In this document: positions 37,741 through 51,328 of the stretch, piece after piece | Numbering within the stretch: the stretch's first letter is position 1 | How the letters are laid out: the number at the start of each line of letters is the position of its first letter | Assembly: GCF_032164335.1 (NCBI RefSeq) | Contig: NZ_CP134152.1 | Coordinates: forward strand, 496,001-560,000 | Reading direction: 5' to 3' | Origin: Winslowiella toletana | Lineage (GTDB): Bacteria > Pseudomonadota > Gammaproteobacteria > Enterobacterales > Enterobacteriaceae | Length of the DNA stretch: 64,000 nucleotides | Position numbers and translations under genes: made by a program | Notes under the pieces: generated by a model | Seen by the model: the letters and a program-made list of their open reading frames with translations, nothing else | The model's database searches: none | Told to the model about the DNA's origin: nothing

Positions 37741-38727
37741 TCAGACTACGCCTGCGCGCAGCATGTCATGCATATGTACCACACCCAGCAACTGGTCGCC
37801 ATCGGCAACCATGACGGCGGTAATATGTTTCGTTTGCATCAGGTTCAGCGCATCGACCGCCAGCATGGCAGGACGAACGCGAATGCCGCCCGGTGTCATC
37901 ACGCTGGCGATCGAGGCATGTTGAAAGTCGATCCCCATATCAAACACCCGGCGTAAGTCACCGTCGGTGAAAACCCCTTCAATTTTCATCAGGTCGTTGA
38001 CGATGACCGTCATACCCAGATTTTTACGGGTGATCTCCAGTAGCGCATCGCGCAGTGAAGCGTCTTTACTGACATGAGGGATTTCATCACCGTGGTGCAT
38101 GATATCACTGACTCGCAGTAATAATTTACGGCCCAGCGCGCCACCCGGGTGAGAAAGCGCAAAATCTTCCGCGGTAAAGCCGCGTGCTTTCAGCAGCGCC
38201 ACCGCCAGCGCATCGCCCATCACCAGCGCCGCAGTGGTACTGGAGGTCGGTGCCAGGCCGAGCGGGCAGGCTTCCTGTGGCACTTTGACGCACAGATGAA
38301 TATCGGCGGCACGTCCCATGGTGCTGTCCGGGCGGCTGGTCAGGCAAATCAGCGAAACCTGCAGCCGTTTCAGTACCGGGATCAGCGCAAGGATTTCACC
38401 GGACTCGCCGGAGTTAGAAATCGCAATCACGATATCACTGGCGGTGACCATACCGAGATCGCCGTGGCTGGCTTCACCGGGATGAACAAAAAACGCCGGC
38501 GTACCGGTGCTGGCAAACGTAGCGGCCATTTTTTTGCCAATATGGCCTGACTTGCCCATTCCCATCACAATGACTTTGCCCTGGCAGTAAAACATCTTTT
38601 CACAGGCGCGGCTAAAGTCGTCGTTAATATACTGATCGAGCTCTTCGAGCCCCAGACGTTCGATGCGTAAAACATCTTTTCCCGCCTGCTGAAAATCAAA
38701 ACCGGGTTCAAGGTTGATGTGAGACAT
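37741..38727 (-). CDS. kdsD: Arabinose-5-phosphate isomerase KdsD
   Basis: 328 residues. It converts ribulose-5-phosphate to arabinose-5-phosphate, the first committed step towards Kdo. A sugar-isomerase domain (GMGKSGHIGKKMAATF, HPGEASHGDLGM) is followed by two CBS repeats (RVSDIMHHGDEIP and IASVMTPGGI). The start MSHINLEPG at 38727 matches E. coli; six more codons lie upstream in frame. Confidence 0.97.
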   Translation of the reverse strand: MSHINLEPGFDFQQAGKDVLRIERLGLEELDQYINDDFSRACEKMFYCQGKVIVMGMGKSGHIGKKMAATFASTGTPAFFVHPGEASHGDLGMVTASDIVIAISNSGESGEILALIPVLKRLQVSLICLTSRPDSTMGRAADIHLCVKVPQEACPLGLAPTSSTTAALVMGDALAVALLKARGFTAEDFALSHPGGALGRKLLLRVSDIMHHGDEIPHVSKDASLRDALLEITRKNLGMTVIVNDLMKIEGVFTDGDLRRVFDMGIDFQHASIASVMTPGGIRVRPAMLAVDALNLMQTKHITAVMVADGDQLLGVVHMHDMLRAGVV

Positions 38728-38745
38728 GGTTTTCAGTCCTTTCAA

Positions 38746-39723
38746 TCAGATTGAGCTGTTCGGAAGCAGATAAAGCGTGGCCACCCAGCCAATAAAGCCG
38801 CACAGTAGCAGTGTGCCGGCCACGCGTCCGATACGACGACTGCGCTGCAGGCAGATTAGCGTAAACAGCGCGCTGACGCCCAGCATCACCCAGTAGTCGC
38901 GCGCAAACGCGCTGGCATCGATGGTGCCGGGATAAATTAACGCCGGAATACCGAGCACGATGGCAATATTATAAATGTTCGAGCCAATCAGGTTACCAAT
39001 GGCGATATCATCTTCACCTTTCAACGCCCCGGCAATCACCGTGGCCAGCTCCGGCAAGCTGGTACCGACCGAGATAATAGTCAGGCCAATCACCAGCTCA
39101 CTGACGCCGAAGTAATCGGCAATCAGCGTCGCGTTATCAATCACCATCCGGGTGGACATCGGTAGCATAATCAAGGCCACTGCCAGCCAGAGAAAGGCGA
39201 CGGTGTTACCGGCGTCATCACGTGGCAACTCCGCCAGCTGCTCGCGGGTCAGCGTATCGTTATTATCGCGTTCCGCACGGCGGGCAATTTTGATAATAAA
39301 CGCCAGATAAATCGCGGCGATGGCAATCAGCGCAACGCCGTCGAGGCGGCTTAGCTGGTTATCAAACAGCATAAAGCCGCACAGCAACGTGACCAGCAGC
39401 ATCAGCGGCAATTCGCGCCGTACCAGATTAGAGTGTACCGTTAATGGATGAAGTAATGCCGCGCCGCCTAAGATCAGCAAAATATTAGTAATGTTCGAGC
39501 CCATGGCGGTGCCGACGGCGATATCCATCTGGCCATGCGCTGCGGCAGAGAAAGAAACAATCAGTTCGGGTAGAGAGGTGCCGATACCAACCACCGTCAT
39601 ACCGATAATTAGCGGTGGAATTCCTGACGAGCGACATAAAATAGCGGCACTGAAAACCAGACGATCTGCACCATAGACCAGTAAAATTAAACCGATAACT
39701 AAGAGTGCTGTAGCTAAAAGCAT
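38746..39723 (-). CDS. yrbG: Inner-membrane calcium/sodium:proton antiporter YrbG
   Basis: 325 residues, CaCA family. Two homologous halves each carry the alpha-repeat motif (VVGIGTSLPELIVSFSAA and IISVGTSLPELATVIAGA) within about ten transmembrane helices. E. coli yrbG is not essential, and its substrate is inferred from the family. It is the first gene of the minus-strand run yrbG-kdsD-kdsC-lptCAB and lies divergent from mlaF. Confidence 0.94.
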   Translation of the reverse strand: MLLATALLVIGLILLVYGADRLVFSAAILCRSSGIPPLIIGMTVVGIGTSLPELIVSFSAAAHGQMDIAVGTAMGSNITNILLILGGAALLHPLTVHSNLVRRELPLMLLVTLLCGFMLFDNQLSRLDGVALIAIAAIYLAFIIKIARRAERDNNDTLTREQLAELPRDDAGNTVAFLWLAVALIMLPMSTRMVIDNATLIADYFGVSELVIGLTIISVGTSLPELATVIAGALKGEDDIAIGNLIGSNIYNIAIVLGIPALIYPGTIDASAFARDYWVMLGVSALFTLICLQRSRRIGRVAGTLLLCGFIGWVATLYLLPNSSI

Positions 39724-39995
39724 GAAAAGTCCTTTGATCGGATATAATCGTCGGTTTGCCTGATTCGACGTTAGGGCGGTAAAAACGGAGATATGACGGT
39801 GATTTTGACGGGGTGTGAGCCAAAAGTAAAACTAAGGCTGCCTCCGGAAGGGGGCAAATATCGATTATTGTTGGTAACCAATGCCAGTTATTGCCACACC
39901 TTCGCAGTAAGTTTCTGTAAAAGTGTCCGCTGTCGCCTGCACCAGGCTACCATAGGCGGTAAATTATCTGCCTGAATATTTGGGAAGGGTTAACG

Positions 39996-40808
39996 ATGAG
40001 CCAGACGGCAACGAATCTGGTCGATGTGCGCGGAGTCAGTTTTTCGCGTGGCAATCGGCCTATTTTCGACAACATCTCGCTGACGGTGCCAAAAGGGAAA
40101 GTGACCGCAATTATGGGTCCTTCAGGCATTGGTAAGACCACGCTGCTGCGATTGATTGGCGGGCAGCTGCAACCTGATGCCGGTGAAATCTGGTTTAATG
40201 GCGAGAATATACCGGCACTTTCGCGCTCGGGCCTGTATGAAGCGCGTAAAAAGATGAGCATGCTGTTTCAGTCCGGAGCGCTGTTTACTGACTTAACGGT
40301 CTATGAAAATGTCGCCTGGCCGTTGCGTGAGCATACCCGCTTGCCGAAGCCGTTGCTGCACAGCACGGTAATGATGAAACTGGAAGCGGTCGGACTGCGC
40401 GGCGCAGCTTATCTGAAGCCCTCGGAGCTTTCCGGCGGGATGGCGCGTCGTGCTGCGCTGGCGCGCGCCATTGCGCTTGAGCCAGAACTGATTATGTTTG
40501 ACGAGCCGTTTGTGGGTCAGGATCCGATAACCATGGGGGTATTGGTAAAACTGATCGATGAACTTAACCACTCGCTGGGCGTGACCTGCATTGTGGTTTC
40601 ACATGATGTGCCAGAGGTATTGAGCATTGCCGATTACGCCTATATTGTTGCGGGGCAAAAAATTATTGCGCAGGGCACCACCCACCAGCTGAATGAAAAT
40701 AAAGATGCGCGGGTGCGACAGTTTATCGATGGCATTGCTGATGGACCGGTGCCTTTCCGTTTTCCCGCAGGGGATTACCTTACCGATTTAACCGGTTCAG
40801 GGAGCTAA
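39996..40808 (+). CDS. mlaF: Phospholipid ABC transporter ATPase MlaF
   Basis: 270 residues. The cytoplasmic ATPase of the MlaFEDB complex, which moves phospholipid between inner and outer membranes and maintains outer-membrane asymmetry. Walker A is [13 protein letters not shown], the signature [15 protein letters not shown] and Walker [14 protein letters not shown]. The start ATG follows AAGGG by a normal spacing. First gene of mlaFEDCB; the 272-bp gap to yrbG must hold both divergent promoters. Confidence 0.97.
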   Translation: MSQTATNLVDVRGVSFSRGNRPIFDNISLTVPKGKVTAIMGPSGIGKTTLLRLIGGQLQPDAGEIWFNGENIPALSRSGLYEARKKMSMLFQSGALFTDLTVYENVAWPLREHTRLPKPLLHSTVMMKLEAVGLRGAAYLKPSELSGGMARRAALARAIALEPELIMFDEPFVGQDPITMGVLVKLIDELNHSLGVTCIVVSHDVPEVLSIADYAYIVAGQKIIAQGTTHQLNENKDARVRQFIDGIADGPVPFRFPAGDYLTDLTGSGS

Positions 40809-40815
40809 TCAACCG

Positions 40816-41598
40816 ATGCTATTACGTGCGCTGGCATCTCTCGGGCGACGGGGAATTAATACATTCGCTTCCTTTGGTCGTGCCGGGCTGATGTTGTTTC
40901 ATGCCCTCGCGGGTAAACCTGAATTTCGTAAACATGCGCCGCTACTGATCAAACAGCTGTACAGCGTTGGCGTGTTGTCGCTATTGATTATTGTGGTTTC
41001 AGGTCTGTTTATCGGCATGGTACTGGGGTTACAGGGCTATCTGGTTCTTACTACTTACAGTGCAGAGAGCAGTCTTGGCATGCTGGTGGCATTGTCATTG
41101 CTGCGCGAACTGGGGCCGGTGGTGACCGCGCTGCTGTTTGCCGGCCGGGCAGGTTCAGCACTGACTGCTGAAATCGGCCTGATGAAAGCGACAGAGCAGC
41201 TCTCCAGTATGGAGATGATGGCGGTCGATCCACTGCGCCGGGTGATTTCCCCACGCTTTTGGGCCGGTTTTATCAGTATGCCGCTGCTGGCGCTGATTTT
41301 TACCGCCGTTGGCATCTGGGGCGGTTCACTGGTCGGCGTAAACTGGAAAGGGATCGACAGCGGTTTCTTCTGGTCTGCGATGCAAAACGCGGTCGATCTC
41401 CGCATGGATATCATCAACTGTGTGATTAAGAGCGCGGTATTTGCCCTTACGGTGATGTGGATCGCGCTGTTTAACGGTTACGACGCTATTCCGACTTCGG
41501 AAGGAATCAGTCGGGCGACGACGCGCACTGTGGTGCATTCATCACTGGCGGTGCTCGGTATAGATTTTGTGCTCACGGCACTGATGTTTGGGAACTGA
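40816..41598 (+). CDS. mlaE: Phospholipid ABC transporter permease MlaE
   Basis: 260 residues, the membrane-embedded permease of the Mla complex, MlaE/TRIC family. Several hydrophobic helices are clear ([19 protein letters not shown] and others) and the motif [20 protein letters not shown] is the family hallmark. It starts 7 bp after mlaF. Confidence 0.97.
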   Translation: MLLRALASLGRRGINTFASFGRAGLMLFHALAGKPEFRKHAPLLIKQLYSVGVLSLLIIVVSGLFIGMVLGLQGYLVLTTYSAESSLGMLVALSLLRELGPVVTALLFAGRAGSALTAEIGLMKATEQLSSMEMMAVDPLRRVISPRFWAGFISMPLLALIFTAVGIWGGSLVGVNWKGIDSGFFWSAMQNAVDLRMDIINCVIKSAVFALTVMWIALFNGYDAIPTSEGISRATTRTVVHSSLAVLGIDFVLTALMFGN

Positions 41599-41602
41599 TT
41601 CA

Positions 41603-42151
41603 ATGCAAACCAAGAAAAGTGAAATTTGGGTAGGCGTATTTATGCTGCTGGCGCTGGGTGCAATAGTGTTTTTATGCCTGCGCGTGGCCGATGTTAAGTC
41701 GCTCGGCACTCAGCCGACCTGGACGCTATATGCTACCTTTGACAATATTGGCGGCCTGAAAAGCAGCTCACCGGTAAAAATTGGTGGTGTGGTAATCGGG
41801 CGTGTCACCGATATCTCTCTCGACCCGAAAAACTACTCGCCGCGTGTAACGATGGCCATTGAAGACCAATACAAAGAGATTCCTGATACCAGCTCGCTGG
41901 CGATTCGTACCTCCGGCCTGTTAGGTGAGCAATTCCTGGCGCTTAATGTCGGCTTTGACGACCCGGAAATGGGCACCGCGATACTGAAGGATGGCGATAC
42001 TTTGCATGATACCAAATCCGCGATGGTGCTGGAGGATCTGATCGGTCAGTTCCTGTATAAGAGCGGCGACGGCAGCGATACCAAACAGCAAGAGCAGGAT
42101 GCCCCGGCAACGGGTGCGGCACCGGCTTCTGCGGCACCTGAACAACCATAA
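41603..42151 (+). CDS. mlaD: MCE-domain lipid-binding subunit MlaD
   Basis: 182 residues. Bitopic protein whose MCE domain forms a hexameric ring with a lipid channel on the periplasmic face of MlaFEDB. The transmembrane helix is at about 8-27, then the MCE domain (YATFDNIGGLKSSSPVKIGG), then an Ala/Pro-rich tail. The start MQTKKSEIW at 41603 matches E. coli; the longer frame would overlap mlaE. Confidence 0.96.
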   Translation: MQTKKSEIWVGVFMLLALGAIVFLCLRVADVKSLGTQPTWTLYATFDNIGGLKSSSPVKIGGVVIGRVTDISLDPKNYSPRVTMAIEDQYKEIPDTSSLAIRTSGLLGEQFLALNVGFDDPEMGTAILKDGDTLHDTKSAMVLEDLIGQFLYKSGDGSDTKQQEQDAPATGAAPASAAPEQP

Positions 42152-42164
42152 GAGGTAATAACGC

Positions 42165-42797
42165 ATGTTTAAACGTTTACTGATGGTCGCGATGCTGGCC
42201 ATCGTGCCAATGGCGGCGAGCGCTGTCGATCAAAGCAACCCCTACAAACTGATGAACGAAGCGGCGGATAAAACCTTTACCCGCCTGAAAAATGAACAGT
42301 CGAAAATCAGGCAAAATCCTGACTATCTGCGTCAGGTGGTACGTGAAGAGCTGCTGCCGTACGTGCAGATTAAATATGCTGGTGCGCTGGTACTGGGCCG
42401 TTATTACAAAGATTCTACTCCAGCGCAGCGCGATGCTTACTTCAAAGCGTTTGGCGCTTACCTTGAGCAGGCTTACGGCCAGGCATTGGCGTTGTATAAT
42501 GGTCAGACTTACCAGGTCGCGCCTGAGCAGCCGCTGGGGGATGCCAATATCATCGCCATTCGCGTGACAATCGTTGATCCTAATGGCCGCCCGCCGGTAC
42601 GTCTCGATTTCCAGTGGCGTAAGAACAGCCGCACTGGCGACTGGCAGGCGTATGATATGATTGCCGAAGGCATCAGCATGATCACTACCAAGCAGAATGA
42701 GTGGAGTGATACTCTGCGCCAGAAAGGCATTGATGGCCTGACTGAGCAGCTGAAATCATTTGCGGCGCAACCGATCAAACTGGATCAGCAAAAGTAA
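42165..42797 (+). CDS. mlaC: Periplasmic phospholipid-binding protein MlaC
   Basis: 210 residues. Soluble carrier that shuttles phospholipids between the MlaA-porin complex in the outer membrane and MlaD. The signal peptide is [20 protein letters not shown] with cleavage before VDQ. The rest matches the MlaC (Ttg2D) fold, for example [20 protein letters not shown]. It ends overlapping the first base of mlaB. Confidence 0.97.
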   Translation: MFKRLLMVAMLAIVPMAASAVDQSNPYKLMNEAADKTFTRLKNEQSKIRQNPDYLRQVVREELLPYVQIKYAGALVLGRYYKDSTPAQRDAYFKAFGAYLEQAYGQALALYNGQTYQVAPEQPLGDANIIAIRVTIVDPNGRPPVRLDFQWRKNSRTGDWQAYDMIAEGISMITTKQNEWSDTLRQKGIDGLTEQLKSFAAQPIKLDQQK

Positions 42798-43099
42798 TGG
42801 CAGAACAACTCAGTTGGCAGGTTGAGGCGTCAACGCTGCATCTGCGGGGTGAACTCGATCGTGAAACGTTGCTGTCACTTTGGCAGCAGCGTGAAACCAT
42901 GATGAAACAGATCGATACAATCGATGTATCGGCGCTGGACAGAGTCGACTCTGCTGGCCTGGCGCTGCTGGTTCATCTGCGTCAGATTCTGCAACAGCAG
43001 GGTAAGAACCCGCTATTTACCGGCGTCACCGATAAATTAAGCTCGCTGATTACCCTGTATAACTTGCAGCAAATCATTGTTTCCTCGACTGAGTCTTAA
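42797..43099 (+). CDS. mlaB: STAS-domain subunit MlaB
   Basis: 100 residues. Cytoplasmic STAS protein that binds MlaF and stabilises the complex. The STAS core motif IDVSALDRVDSAGLALLVHL is visible. Last gene of mlaFEDCB and followed by a clear terminator. Confidence 0.95.
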   Translation: MAEQLSWQVEASTLHLRGELDRETLLSLWQQRETMMKQIDTIDVSALDRVDSAGLALLVHLRQILQQQGKNPLFTGVTDKLSSLITLYNLQQIIVSSTES

Positions 43100-43120
43100 C
43101 GCTCAGCCGGCCAGCATGCA

Positions 43121-43147
43121 AAGCCCCTGCATTTTCAGGGGCTTTTT
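43121..43147 (+). terminator. Terminator of mlaFEDCB
   Basis: AAGCCCCTG and CAGGGGCTT arms with a 6-base loop, running into a T stretch, 21 bp after the mlaB stop codon. Confidence 0.85.
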
Positions 43148-43216
43148 GCTTGTTTAAGATAAATTCCGTTTCCACTACTATGTCACCCTGTTTATTATCA
43201 ACCGAATTAGAGCATC

Positions 43217-43471
43217 ATGGAAAATAGTGAAATTCAGTCCGTGCTGATGAGCGCGTTACCGTTAGAAGAAGTTCATGTCACGGGTGATGGCAGCCATTTT
43301 CAGGTGGTTGCTGTTGGCGAGATGTTTGCTGAACTGAGCCGGGTGAAAAAGCAGCAGGCGGTGTATGCTCCGCTGATGGAATACATCGCGGACAATCGCA
43401 TTCACGCGGTTTCAATCAAGACCTATACGCCTGCAGAGTGGGCGCGCGACCGTAAGCTAAACGGTTTTTAA
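43217..43471 (+). CDS. ibaG: BolA-family acid stress protein IbaG
   Basis: 84 residues, BolA family. These proteins bind [2Fe-2S] clusters together with monothiol glutaredoxins; E. coli IbaG responds to acid. The conserved [16 protein letters not shown] strand-loop with its histidine ligands and the helix ending [15 protein letters not shown] are visible. It is 74 bp before murA, the usual pairing. Confidence 0.96.
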   Translation: MENSEIQSVLMSALPLEEVHVTGDGSHFQVVAVGEMFAELSRVKKQQAVYAPLMEYIADNRIHAVSIKTYTPAEWARDRKLNGF

Positions 43472-43530
43472 GCTGATTCAGCGTAGCTTCATGGTGAAGC
43501 TGGCGGACAGCCTGTTTAAGTTTCTGATAA

Positions 43531-44805
<1,275 letters not shown>

Positions 44806-44835
44806 TTCACTGCCAGCAGCAGGCGATAACTCTCT

Positions 44836-44863
44836 GGGCCGACAACATGTCGGCCCATTTTTT
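44836..44863 (+). terminator. Terminator of murA
   Basis: GGGCCGACA and TGTCGGCCC arms with a 3-base loop, then ATTTTTT. It abuts the stop codon of the convergent sfsB gene. Confidence 0.85.
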
Positions 44864-45123
44864 CAGGTGCGCATAAGTTTTTTGCGGTCAATCAGCTGCT
44901 GGGTGACCTTATCGTAATAGCGACTGGGCCAAATAACTGCCGGATGTATGGCAATCGCCTCGGCAATTAACCATTCACCTTTTGGCCATGGACGTGTGAG
45001 CGCATTGGCTAATGTCGACGAGCTCAATCCTGCCTGACGGGAAACGGCCGCCAGCGATGTACCACGCTTGCGTAATGCGGCAATAATATCTGCCGGATGC
45101 CAGTCCTTATTCCTTGCATACAT
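44863..45123 (-). CDS. sfsB: Ner/Nlp-type DNA-binding protein SfsB
   Basis: 86 residues from ATG 45123, preceded by AGGAGGAAGG; the frame can be opened to 45156 but that lacks a ribosome-binding site. Winged-helix protein related to phage Mu Ner. In E. coli it affects maltose gene expression when overproduced; its native role is unclear. The DNA-binding core is WHPADIIAALRKRGTSLAAV and SSSTLANALTRPWPKGEW. A 230-bp gap without a gene separates it from ispB. Confidence 0.9.
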   Translation of the reverse strand: MYARNKDWHPADIIAALRKRGTSLAAVSRQAGLSSSTLANALTRPWPKGEWLIAEAIAIHPAVIWPSRYYDKVTQQLIDRKKLMRT

Positions 45124-45353
45124 AATCCTTCCTCCTTGAGAAACTCTTCCGGTCAAATCAGGCGATCACCTGAGGGTTATTACCGGATAATTTATAACAA
45201 TTATTTTCCATAAAGCTCCAGTAATTTTTCGTAAAGGAGACGATTTTGTGTAGGGGCGCGCAGAAGGGGTGTAACGGGTTGCAACAACAAAAACAGCGGG
45301 ATAAGCGATCGGCGAAGGAGGGAAGGGGAACGCGCAGGCGTTCCCCGGAAACA

Positions 45354-46325
45354 TCAGAATTCGCGCTGTACCGACATATGGGCCAGAGCCTCAAGCGCGC
45401 TGCGCCACGGTGATTCTGGCAGAGCCTGCAGTGCGGAAATGGCTTTATCCGCTTCCTGTTCGGCGCGCGCGCGCGTCCACTCAAGTGAGCCGTGCTGGCG
45501 CATGGTTTCCAGAACGGGTTCCAGTAAATGACGACCGTTACCCTCTTCGATAGCTTTACGAATCATCGCGGCTTGCTCAGCATTGCCGTGTTGCATGGCA
45601 TGCAATAACGGTAACGTGGGTTTACCTTCGCTCAGATCGTCGCCGACATTTTTGCCTAAGGTTTGACCATCAGCGCTGTAATCCAGCAGATCGTCAATCA
45701 GCTGAAACGCGGTGCCAATATAGCGACCATAGTCCTGCAACGCTTTTTCCTGCGCATCGCTCGCATCGGCGAGGATCGCCGATGATTGCGCCGCAGCTTC
45801 GAATAAGCGCGCCGTTTTGCTGTAAATCACCCGCATATAACTCTCTTCAGTAATATCCGGATCGTTACAGTTCATCAGCTGTAGCACTTCGCCTTCAGCA
45901 ATTACGTTCACCGCTTCTGACATCAGGGCCAGTACCCGCAGTGAGCCGAGGCTGGTCATCATCTGAAATGCGCGGGTATAAATAAAATCGCCGACCAGCA
46001 CGCTGGCCGCGTTACCAAAAGCGGCATTGGCGGTGGCCTTACCCCTGCGCATGTCCGACTCGTCCACCACATCATCATGCAGCAGCGTGGCGGTATGGAT
46101 AAATTCGATCAGCGCTGCCACGGTGACGTGCTGCTTGCCGCTATAGTTCACAGCACGTGCAGCGAGCACCGCAATCATCGGACGAATACGTTTGCCCCCT
46201 CCGCTGATAATGTAATATCCCAACTGATTGATGAGAGAAACATCTGAATTCAGTTGCTCGAGGATTGTCTCGTTGACGGCCGCCATATCCTGCGCGGTTA
46301 ATTCATTTATCTGTTCTAAGTTCAT
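45354..46325 (-). CDS. ispB: Octaprenyl diphosphate synthase IspB
   Basis: 323 residues. It elongates farnesyl diphosphate with isopentenyl diphosphate to make the side chain of ubiquinone and menaquinone. The two aspartate-rich motifs are LLHDDVVDESDMRRG and LIDDLLDYSADG. It is divergent from rplU, as in other enterobacteria, with a 381-bp gap. Confidence 0.97.
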   Translation of the reverse strand: MNLEQINELTAQDMAAVNETILEQLNSDVSLINQLGYYIISGGGKRIRPMIAVLAARAVNYSGKQHVTVAALIEFIHTATLLHDDVVDESDMRRGKATANAAFGNAASVLVGDFIYTRAFQMMTSLGSLRVLALMSEAVNVIAEGEVLQLMNCNDPDITEESYMRVIYSKTARLFEAAAQSSAILADASDAQEKALQDYGRYIGTAFQLIDDLLDYSADGQTLGKNVGDDLSEGKPTLPLLHAMQHGNAEQAAMIRKAIEEGNGRHLLEPVLETMRQHGSLEWTRARAEQEADKAISALQALPESPWRSALEALAHMSVQREF

Positions 46326-46706
46326 CAGTCTGTTCAGCTATCGCTCTGTTCACTGCTATCCCCATCCTGCTCTAAGCTGCCCGGTATTGGCTACACCAGC
46401 TCACCCGGTTCACAGCGTTATCGCTGCTATCGGGGGGTTGCGGATGGGCCGTAGTCCTGCAACTCAAATTATTTTGGGTTATGATAAGCGCCTTATTCGT
46501 GCTCGCGGCAAGTAATGTATTACAGATTGTACTTGAAAAACGAGGCGGATGAACGCCAACAATCATGCTGCGTTTTTTTTCTGCAATCCTTTGCATTGGA
46601 CTCTTGTCAACGCGAGGGAATTTGCGTAGAATTCGCGCCCTATTGTGAATATTTATAGCGCCGCCTGAAAATTAAAAGAAGGCATGCGCGGAAAGCGGAG
46701 TTTTAT
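46326..46706. other. 381-bp divergent region between ispB and rplU
   Basis: No gene is visible. It holds the strong rplU promoter (46604-46632) and must contain the ispB promoter on the minus strand, which I cannot place reliably. The leader of rplU is about 65 nt. Confidence 0.6.
46604..46632 (+). promoter_or_regulatory. Sigma-70 promoter of rplU-rpmA
   Basis: TTGTCA at 46604-46609, a 17-bp spacer and TAGAAT at 46627-46632: four of six and five of six consensus bases with optimal spacing. A GC-rich stretch follows the -10, as is common for ribosomal protein promoters under stringent control. Confidence 0.75.
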
Positions 46707-47018
46707 ATGTACGCGGTTTTCCAAAGTGGTGGTAAACAACACCGAGTTAGCGAAGGTCAGACCGTTCGCCTGGAAAAGCTGGACATCGCAACCGGCGAAA
46801 CCATTGAGTTCGATCAGGTTCTGATGATTGCAAACGGCGAAGACGTTCAGATCGGCGCACCATTAGTTTCTGGCGGCCTGATTAAAGCAGAAATCGTTGC
46901 TCACGGTCGTGGCGAGAAAATTAAGATTGTTAAGTTTCGTCGTCGTAAACACCACCGTAAGCAGCAAGGCCACCGTCAGTGGTTCACTGATGTGAAAATC
47001 ACTGGCATCAGCGCCTAA
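46707..47018 (+). CDS. rplU: 50S ribosomal protein L21
   Basis: 103 residues. Ribosomal protein that binds 23S rRNA in the large subunit. The sequence [20 protein letters not shown] and the basic tail with [16 protein letters not shown] are diagnostic. First gene of rplU-rpmA, 15 bp before rpmA. Confidence 0.99.
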   Translation: MYAVFQSGGKQHRVSEGQTVRLEKLDIATGETIEFDQVLMIANGEDVQIGAPLVSGGLIKAEIVAHGRGEKIKIVKFRRRKHHRKQQGHRQWFTDVKITGISA

Positions 47019-47030
47019 GAGGAGATCTGA

Positions 47031-47291
<261 letters not shown>

Positions 47292-47343
47292 GGTTTTCGA
47301 GTCTCAGGGCTGCCTGAAAAGGCCGACCTGAACTGACGAAGAT

Positions 47344-47371
47344 AAGCCCCGCAAATGTTGCGGGGCTTTTT
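47344..47371 (+). terminator. Terminator after rplU-rpmA
   Basis: AAGCCCCGCAA and TTGCGGGGCTT arms with a 3-base loop, running into five T residues. Some read-through into yhbE-obgE is likely, since these genes follow at once. Confidence 0.85.
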
Positions 47372-47405
47372 ACATTCTGGTCTTCTCTGACCGCAGGATG
47401 CAAAA

Positions 47406-49566
<2,161 letters not shown>

Positions 49567-49571
49567 ACCTC

Positions 49572-49597
49572 ACGGGGCACATTATGTGCCCCGTTTT
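49572..49597 (+). terminator. Terminator of obgE
   Basis: ACGGGGCACAT and the complementary ATGTGCCCCGT form a long hairpin followed by TTTTATT, 6 bp after the stop codon and before the convergent dacB gene. Confidence 0.85.
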
Positions 49598-49642
49598 ATT
49601 ACTGACAGCGCCTGGAATACCGGGTTTCCGCTAAGTAAGCAC

Positions 49643-51076
49643 TCAGTTATTCTGATAAATATCTTTGTATAAACGGCTTTCAAAACGCACCAGTGGGATA
49701 CGGCGCTGGCGCTGATCCTGCGGCGCGACGGCATAGCCAGAGAGGAACTGAACGAATGCCACACGTTGGCCACTGGCGGTGGTCAGGAAGCCAGCTAGGT
49801 TATAAACCCCTTGTAATGATCCGGTTTTCGCCGACAGCTTGCCATCAACGCCCGCCTCATGCAGGCCACCGCGATAACGCAGGGTGCCGTCATAGCCTGA
49901 CAGCGGTAGCATCGAGATAAAGTTTAGCTGCTGGTCGTTCTGAGCAATATATTGCAGAACCTGCATCATGGTGGCTGGCGAGATCAGATCGTGGCGTGAT
50001 AAGCCCGATCCATCCACTTGAATGCTGTTTCCCATATCGATATTGGCTTTCTGACGCAGAATCTGGCGCACTGCATCTTGTCCGGCACGCCAGGTACCCG
50101 GCACGTTAAAGCGCTCGCGGCCAATGGTGCGGAAAACCGTATCGGCAATCATATTGTCGGACTTTTTCAGCATAATCTTCAGCAGATCGTGCAGCGGTGC
50201 CGACTGAGTCTGTGCCAGCACGGTTCCGGCAGCATTCTGGCGCTTTTCACGCACCAGGTGGCCGGTGTAATCAATACCGGCACTTTGCAGTTCATCTTTC
50301 AGGATCGCACCGGCATAGCTGGCACCATCCTGCACGGCAAAGGCCAGCGGCAACGGTTCAGCACGCTGGGTCATGCAGCCGGTGAGTGTGAAACGGTTTA
50401 ACTCACCCGGAACGACATCCAGTTCGCAGTACTGGGCTTCAGAGGAGCCTTTCGCCAGCGTGCGCACCTCACTGAACATATTGACCGGGTAGAATGACGC
50501 TACGCGGATAAACGCGTTGTCGCCCGGATTTGGCGCGCTGTACAGCGAAACCGAGAAGCAGTTGCGGTCAACAATAGCCGCACCCGGCGGGGCGCTGAAG
50601 CACTGGGTCATGTCGTTCCACGGCCAGCCAGGCGCTTTGTCATGGCTGGAAAACACCGAGGTATCAATCACCAGGTTGCCCTCAATATGCTGTACACCCT
50701 GTTTTTTTAACACGGCGACCATATTGCGCAAATTTTGCCGCGTCAGCGTAGGATCGCCGCCAAAGCGCGCAATCAAATCGCCACGCAGCGTATCACCTGA
50801 AAGAGTGCCTTTACTCTCCAGCGTAGTCTGGAAGCGGTAGTCTGGGCCAAGCTGCAACAGTGCTGCCAGCGCAGTAATCACTTTCATGGTACTGGCCGGT
50901 AGCGCCATTTGCTGGCTGTGATAATCAAGCAGCGGTGTTGTCGCGCCAACTTTCTGCACCATTAGCGCCAGGTTTGCACCATCTGGCAAATATTGAGCAT
51001 ACTCTTCAACGGGCGCAGCGTTAGCTTGCAGCATAAACGCGAAGGTTAATCCGGTAACAAGTCGTGAAAATCGCAT
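49643..51076 (-). CDS. dacB: D-alanyl-D-alanine carboxypeptidase/endopeptidase PBP4
   Basis: 477 residues, class C penicillin-binding protein of the periplasm that trims and cleaves peptide crosslinks. The signal peptide MRFSRLVTGLTFAFMLQANA ends before APVEEY. The catalytic SxxK is STMK (LPASTMKVITALAALLQ), SxN is SDN (MLKKSDNMIAD) and the KTG triad is in LSAKTGSLQGVYN. It is divergent from greA. Confidence 0.97.
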   Translation of the reverse strand: MRFSRLVTGLTFAFMLQANAAPVEEYAQYLPDGANLALMVQKVGATTPLLDYHSQQMALPASTMKVITALAALLQLGPDYRFQTTLESKGTLSGDTLRGDLIARFGGDPTLTRQNLRNMVAVLKKQGVQHIEGNLVIDTSVFSSHDKAPGWPWNDMTQCFSAPPGAAIVDRNCFSVSLYSAPNPGDNAFIRVASFYPVNMFSEVRTLAKGSSEAQYCELDVVPGELNRFTLTGCMTQRAEPLPLAFAVQDGASYAGAILKDELQSAGIDYTGHLVREKRQNAAGTVLAQTQSAPLHDLLKIMLKKSDNMIADTVFRTIGRERFNVPGTWRAGQDAVRQILRQKANIDMGNSIQVDGSGLSRHDLISPATMMQVLQYIAQNDQQLNFISMLPLSGYDGTLRYRGGLHEAGVDGKLSAKTGSLQGVYNLAGFLTTASGQRVAFVQFLSGYAVAPQDQRQRRIPLVRFESRLYKDIYQNN

Positions 51077-51193
51077 AATCTCGCGGTAACTGACAGTAAA
51101 CGAGCTGTCATACTACGGTGCATTGAGGTGCAAAGTAAACGATGACCCATAGGGAACTCTGGGTTAAAATACGTATCAAAATGCAAAACCGAT

Positions 51194-51230
51194 CCTGACC
51201 CTGGGGATAATCTCCGGGTCAGGTTTCTTT
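51194..51230 (+). terminator. GraL-like attenuator in the greA leader
   Basis: CCTGACCC and GGGTCAGG arms with a 14-base loop, then TTTCTTTTGTTT, about 100 bp before greA. In E. coli a terminator in this position makes short leader RNAs called GraL and limits greA transcription. Position and form agree, but I have not matched the RNA sequence itself. A possible -10 box TAAAAT lies about 30 bp upstream of the stem. Confidence 0.5.
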
Positions 51231-51328
51231 TGTTTGCAATTCGGCAGTAAGCGCGGCAGAACGCAGTTTCTGCAGTCACCCTGTCAGGATGACGACACTT
51301 TGAACAGGATAGATTACGAGGTATTGAG

